DNA of 64,000 nucleotides, from positions 1,426,001 through 1,490,000 of the forward strand of contig NZ_CP064787.1 in NCBI RefSeq assembly GCF_017094505.1, in the 5' to 3' direction. This DNA is from Halapricum desulfuricans. GTDB taxonomy: Archaea > Halobacteriota > Halobacteria > Halobacteriales > Haloarculaceae. A program made the position numbers and the translations under genes. Numbering within the stretch: position 1 is the stretch's first letter; every line of letters starts with the position of its first letter. The notes below the pieces were generated by a model. That model made no database searches and was not told the origin of the DNA. It saw only the letters and a list, made by a program, of their open reading frames with translations. Positions 60,635 through 64,000 of the stretch are shown here, piece after piece.

Positions 60635-62905
60635 TTACTGGAAGGTTCGCCCGACCTCGCCGCGCTCTTCGATTTCGGTCTCGCGAGTGTCGAACCGTTC
60701 TTCGATCTGCTCGTAGCGCTCGCGGGTCTCCTGATCGACGCTCGGGCCGACCTCGTCCATCGCGGCCTCGAAGTGCTCGCGGCCGATCAGGACGTTTTCG
60801 ACGCTGTCGTCGACGTCCTCGGGCGAGACGCTGTTGATGAACTCCCGGCTGGCAGCCATCGAGGCCTCACGGCACAGCGCCTCGATGTCCGCCCCGACGT
60901 AGCCGTCCGTCTCGGCGGCGAGTTCGTCCAGATCGACGTCCTCGGCCAGCGGCTTGTCCTGAGTGTGGACCTCGAAGATCTTCCGTCGCCCCTCTTCGTC
61001 GGGCACGGGCACGTGGACGTGTCGGTCCAGCCGCCCGGGACGCATCAGCGCCGGATCAATCAGGTCCGGCCGGTTGGTCGTCGCGACGACGACGACGTCT
61101 TCCAGGTCCTCGATCCCGTCGAGTTCGGTCAGCAACTGAGAGACGACGCGTTCACCGACGCCGGAGTCGCTGACGCCCTGGCCGCGCTCGCCCGCAATTG
61201 AGTCGATCTCGTCGAAGAACACGACGGTGGGCGCGTTCGATCTGGCCTTCTCGAAGACCTCCCGAACTCCTTTCTCGCTTTCTCCGACGTACTTGTTGAG
61301 CAGCTCAGGCCCCTTCACGGAGATGAAGTTGCTCTGGGCCTCGTTGGCGACGGCCTTTGCCAGCAGCGTCTTGCCCGTGCCCGGCGGACCGTACAGCAGG
61401 ACGCCCTTCGCGGCCTGCATGTCCATCTGCTCGAAGACCGCCGGGTACTCCAGGGGCCACTGGATGGTCTCTCGCAGGCGCTCTTTGGTGTCTTCGAGAC
61501 CGCCCACGTCCTCCCAGGTGACGTCCGGGACCTCGACGAAGACCTCCCGGAGCGCCGACGGTTCGATCCCCTTCAGGGCCTCCTTGAAGTCGGTCTCGGA
61601 GACCTCCATCGACTCGAGGATCTCGGCGTCGATCTCGTCGGCCTCCAGGTCGATCTGCGGGCGGATCCGCCGCAAGGCGTTCATCGCGGCCTCCTTGCTC
61701 AGCTGTTCGAGGTCGGCCCCGACGAAGCCGTGGGTGTTCTCGGCGTAGTGGTCGAGGTCGATCTCCTCGTCGAGGGGCATCCCGCGGGTGTGGACCTGCA
61801 GGATCTCCTTGCGGCCGTCGCGGTCGGGAACGCCGATCTCGATCTCCCGGTCGAACCGGCCGCCGCGCCGCAGCGCGGGATCGACGGCGTCCACGCGGTT
61901 GGTCGCGCCGATGACGATGACGTCGCCGCGCTCCTCGAGCCCGTCCATCAGCGAGAGCAGCTGGGCGACGACCCGGCGCTCGACGTCGCCGGAGGTCTCG
62001 CCGCGCTTGGGCGCGATCGAGTCGATCTCGTCGATGAAGACGATCGCCGGCGCGTTCTCCTCGGCCTCGTCGAAGACCTCGCGGAGTTGCTCTTCGCTCT
62101 CGCCGTAGAACTTCGACATGATCTCCGGGCCCGAGATCGTCGTGAAGTAGGCGTCGATCTCGTTGGCGACGGCTTTCGCCATCAGCGTCTTGCCGGTTCC
62201 CGGCGGGCCGTGCAGCAAGACGCCCTTGGGGGGTTCGATCCCCAGCTGCTGGAAGAGCTCGGGGTGGCGCATCGGGAGTTCGATCATTTCCCGGACCTGT
62301 TCGAGTTCCTCGTCCAGCCCACCGATGTCCTCGTAGGTGACGCTCGGCGTCTCTCGCTCGTCCTGCTGGGGGCCACCGGTGATCTGCTCGGCCGGCTGTT
62401 CACTGATCTCGATCTCGGTCTGGTCGGTCACGACGACCGTTCCCTCGGGATCGGTCTCGGCGATCTTCAGCGGGATCTTCTGCCCGCCGACGTTCGAGAT
62501 CGGGCCCAATCCCAGCGAGAACGGGACGGTCTGGCCCTGCGTGACGGCCTGACCGCTGAGCTTGTTGCGGACGTGGGGTGCGATGTTCCCGCGCACGCGG
62601 AGGTTCTGCGGCAGCGCGACGGTGATCGACCGGGCGGGCTTGACATCGGCCTTTTCGATCTCGACGGTGTCGTCGATCCCGACGTTGGCCTCCTGACGGA
62701 GTCGCCCGTCGATCCGGACGATCCCCTCGCCGCTGTCCTCGGGATAGCCCGGCCAGACGCGCGCGACGGCGCGACCGCCCTGGCGCCCCTCGAGGACGAT
62801 GTAATCGCCGTTCTCCAGATCGAGTTCGTCCATCGCGACCCGATCGATCGCGGCGAGTCCCCGACCCGCGTCCTTCTGCTTGAGTGGTTTGACAGTGAGT
62901 TTCAT
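60635..62905 (-). CDS. cdc48: Cdc48/VAT-type AAA+ ATPase (paralogue 2)
   Basis: The 756-residue protein has the Cdc48 plan: N-domain (about 1-195, beginning [20 protein letters not shown]), D1 with [17 protein letters not shown] and [13 protein letters not shown], and D2 with [17 protein letters not shown] and [13 protein letters not shown]. The C-terminus ends GEVGRTFQ. It differs from paralogue 1 at 12936 in N-domain sequence. Its start overlaps the upstream Hsp20-like gene by 4 bp, so the pair is co-expressed from a palindrome-bearing promoter, which suggests a stress-linked unfoldase. Confidence 0.96.
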   Translation of the reverse strand: MKLTVKPLKQKDAGRGLAAIDRVAMDELDLENGDYIVLEGRQGGRAVARVWPGYPEDSGEGIVRIDGRLRQEANVGIDDTVEIEKADVKPARSITVALPQNLRVRGNIAPHVRNKLSGQAVTQGQTVPFSLGLGPISNVGGQKIPLKIAETDPEGTVVVTDQTEIEISEQPAEQITGGPQQDERETPSVTYEDIGGLDEELEQVREMIELPMRHPELFQQLGIEPPKGVLLHGPPGTGKTLMAKAVANEIDAYFTTISGPEIMSKFYGESEEQLREVFDEAEENAPAIVFIDEIDSIAPKRGETSGDVERRVVAQLLSLMDGLEERGDVIVIGATNRVDAVDPALRRGGRFDREIEIGVPDRDGRKEILQVHTRGMPLDEEIDLDHYAENTHGFVGADLEQLSKEAAMNALRRIRPQIDLEADEIDAEILESMEVSETDFKEALKGIEPSALREVFVEVPDVTWEDVGGLEDTKERLRETIQWPLEYPAVFEQMDMQAAKGVLLYGPPGTGKTLLAKAVANEAQSNFISVKGPELLNKYVGESEKGVREVFEKARSNAPTVVFFDEIDSIAGERGQGVSDSGVGERVVSQLLTELDGIEDLEDVVVVATTNRPDLIDPALMRPGRLDRHVHVPVPDEEGRRKIFEVHTQDKPLAEDVDLDELAAETDGYVGADIEALCREASMAASREFINSVSPEDVDDSVENVLIGREHFEAAMDEVGPSVDQETRERYEQIEERFDTRETEIEERGEVGRTFQ

Positions 62906-63132
62906 CGGTCCACCTCGACAGTGAGAACGCCGTTTCTGATAAACGCTCGTGCGTCCTCGCCCTCGGGAAGGTCCAGATCGTACTGCTCGGGCTCGGCGAC
63001 GACGATCACGGTGTCGCCGACAATCTCAGCCGTGGCGTCGCTCGTGCCCAGATCGGCCGCGAGAACGACGCTGTCCTCGTACTCGTAGCGGCTCACCGGC
63101 ACGTCTTCACTCAGCCGTTGCGTTGCAGTCAT
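62902..63132 (-). CDS. Hsp20-like small protein (DUF7127-like)
   Basis: The 76-residue protein is a compact alpha-crystallin-like beta-sandwich: [20 protein letters not shown], then [24 protein letters not shown], ending with the IxI/V-like strand typical of small heat-shock folds. It is much shorter than a full Hsp20. It is the first gene of a two-gene operon with cdc48. A direct chaperone-unfoldase partnership is inference from the overlap. Confidence 0.82.
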   Translation of the reverse strand: MTATQRLSEDVPVSRYEYEDSVVLAADLGTSDATAEIVGDTVIVVAEPEQYDLDLPEGEDARAFIRNGVLTVEVDR

Positions 63133-63133
63133 G

Positions 63134-63148
63134 CTAACTCCAAGTTAG
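63134..63148 (-). promoter_or_regulatory. palindromic operator at the cdc48 operon start
   Basis: CTAAC-TTGGA-GTTAG (reverse strand) covers the bases between the TATA box and the ATG and would overlap the transcription start. Five-base arms flank a 5-nt centre. A repressor here would block transcription directly. Confidence 0.6.
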
Positions 63149-63158
63149 TAATACTAGT

Positions 63159-63168
63159 ATATAAAACT
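63159..63168 (-). promoter_or_regulatory. TATA box of the Hsp20-like/cdc48 operon
   Basis: The reverse strand carries TTTTATATA, an excellent TATA box 27-36 bp before ATG 63132, so the transcript has at most a few leader bases. Confidence 0.65.
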
Positions 63169-63250
63169 TTCCTCAATTTGGTGGAGTACGGGGGTCATTC
63201 TGGCAACTACCGGTCGAATTGCGGTTCACATCCTGATCCGGGGGTTGGAG

Positions 63251-64000
63251 TCAGCGAATGTCGTCGATGTCGTCCTCGTAGTGGCTGTGTTCGTCGTCCG
63301 GAAATGCGCCCGACCGGACGGCGTCGACGTAGTCTTCGACGGCCGAGCGCATCTCGCCGCGGACGTCACCGAACGCCTTCGAGAAGGGCGCGACCGATTC
63401 GGAGAGGCCGATCACTTCGTCGACCGTCAGCACCTGTCCGTCGCAGTCGGGGCCGGCTCCGATCCCGATCGTGGGGATCGAGATCGCGTCGGTCACCTCG
63501 CTGGCGACGTTCGCGGGAACGTGTTCGAGCACCAGCGAGAACGCGCCCGCTCGCTCGTGTTTGTACGCCAGATCGAGGATCTGCGTCGCGGCGGACTCGT
63601 CAGTCCCCTGGCGGAACAGTCCCGTCTCGTTTTCGTGCTGCGGGGTCAATCCGAGATGCGCCTGAACGGGGATGCCGAGCTGGGTGAGCCGTTCGGTGAG
63701 TTTGACGGTGTGGGGCCCGGATTCGAGTTTGACGGCGTCTGCGTCGGCCTCCTTGAGCATCCGACCGGCGTGTTCGATCGCCTCGTCAGGATCGGCCCCG
63801 AAGGAGAGAAACGGCATGTCCGCGATGACCATCGGCTCGTCGGTCACCCGCGCGACCGCGGCCGTGTGACTGGCGATCTGATCGACGGTGACGGGAAGCG
63901 TCGAGTCGTAGCCCAGCCGGAGGTTCCCGACCGAGTCTCCGACCAGCAGCATGTCGACCCCGACGTCTTCGAGTATCTCGGCCGTCGGCGCGTCGTAGGC
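63251..64000 (-). CDS. panB: 3-methyl-2-oxobutanoate hydroxymethyltransferase (partial, N-terminus off the right edge)
   Basis: The frame is open to the right end. PanB makes ketopantoate from alpha-ketoisovalerate for pantothenate and CoA synthesis. Family motifs are VDMLLVGDSVGNLRLGYDSTLPVTVDQI and, later, AVKLESG and IPTIGIGAGPDCDGQVLTVDEVIG. About 250 residues are present; only the first 20-25 should be missing. The acidic tail EHSHYEDDIDDIR is normal for haloarchaea. It converges with nothing; the cdc48 operon promoter lies 100 bp downstream. Confidence 0.95.
   Translation of the reverse strand, partial: AYDAPTAEILEDVGVDMLLVGDSVGNLRLGYDSTLPVTVDQIASHTAAVARVTDEPMVIADMPFLSFGADPDEAIEHAGRMLKEADADAVKLESGPHTVKLTERLTQLGIPVQAHLGLTPQHENETGLFRQGTDESAATQILDLAYKHERAGAFSLVLEHVPANVASEVTDAISIPTIGIGAGPDCDGQVLTVDEVIGLSESVAPFSKAFGDVRGEMRSAVEDYVDAVRSGAFPDDEHSHYEDDIDDIR

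Overview
The window is a contiguous piece of a haloarchaeal chromosome. The signs are uniformly high GC, very acidic proteins, many genes whose ATG sits about 27 nt after a TATA-like box (leaderless transcripts), archaeal ribosomal proteins (S17e, L11, LX/L18a, L15e), aIF2-beta, prefoldin, FtsY, two Cdc48 ATPases, Bat-type HTH regulators, and several protein families known only from haloarchaea (DUF5809, DUF5810, DUF7127-like, HFX_2341-type). Genus cannot be fixed from sequence alone; a member of the Haloarculaceae is plausible.

Layout. 1-7 kb: a partial PHP protein, then cofD, a CitG-like gene, DUF447 and rps17e in a tight cluster; a two-gene ABC exporter; a leftward run with rhodanese, two Nudix proteins and DUF5809/DUF5810. 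8-16 kb: gltX, a squalene/phytoene synthase, aIF2-beta, a truncated RND transporter, the first Cdc48 gene, a phosphoesterase and a tiny membrane peptide. 16-23 kb: a sugar-acid dehydratase, rpl11 with a repeated 3' tail, a DRG GTPase, acylphosphatase, nnr, moaC, a DoxX protein and tRNA-Leu(CAA). 23-31 kb, leftward: ftsY-pfdA-rplX, cheW-htr, and a giant GAF/PAS/HTH sensor with an N-terminal frameshift. 30-40 kb: a CNNM-like protein, TPR protein, DUF424, serS, a RecA-like protein without a Walker A, YkgJ, a GH13 amylase and three unknown genes. 41-47 kb: sdhCDB, then two unrelated genes, then sdhA. 47-52 kb: M42 peptidase, thiolase, rpl15e, tRNA-His(GTG) with a duplicated 3' end, a CARF-like regulator and thioredoxin reductase. 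53-64 kb, leftward: flippase, nuoN-M-L-K-J2-J1, cdc48 with an Hsp20-like partner, and panB running off the end.

Main non-gene signals. (1) A dispersed palindromic element, exactly 81 bp in two copies and 82 bp in a decayed third, whose 16-bp outer arms differ between copies yet stay perfectly complementary. It lies upstream of aIF2-beta, serS and sdhC. (2) Two extra degenerate copies of the rpl11 C-terminal tail, each with its own in-frame stop, in tandem behind the gene. (3) A 31-bp duplication of the tRNA-His 3' end, resembling an attachment-site scar. (4) Respiratory operons that are interrupted (sdh) or cut in two (nuo).

Functionally the window is mostly core: translation, protein targeting and quality control, electron transport, and cofactor synthesis (F420, molybdopterin, pantothenate, NAD(P)HX repair). 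No CRISPR array, intact transposase or prophage was seen.
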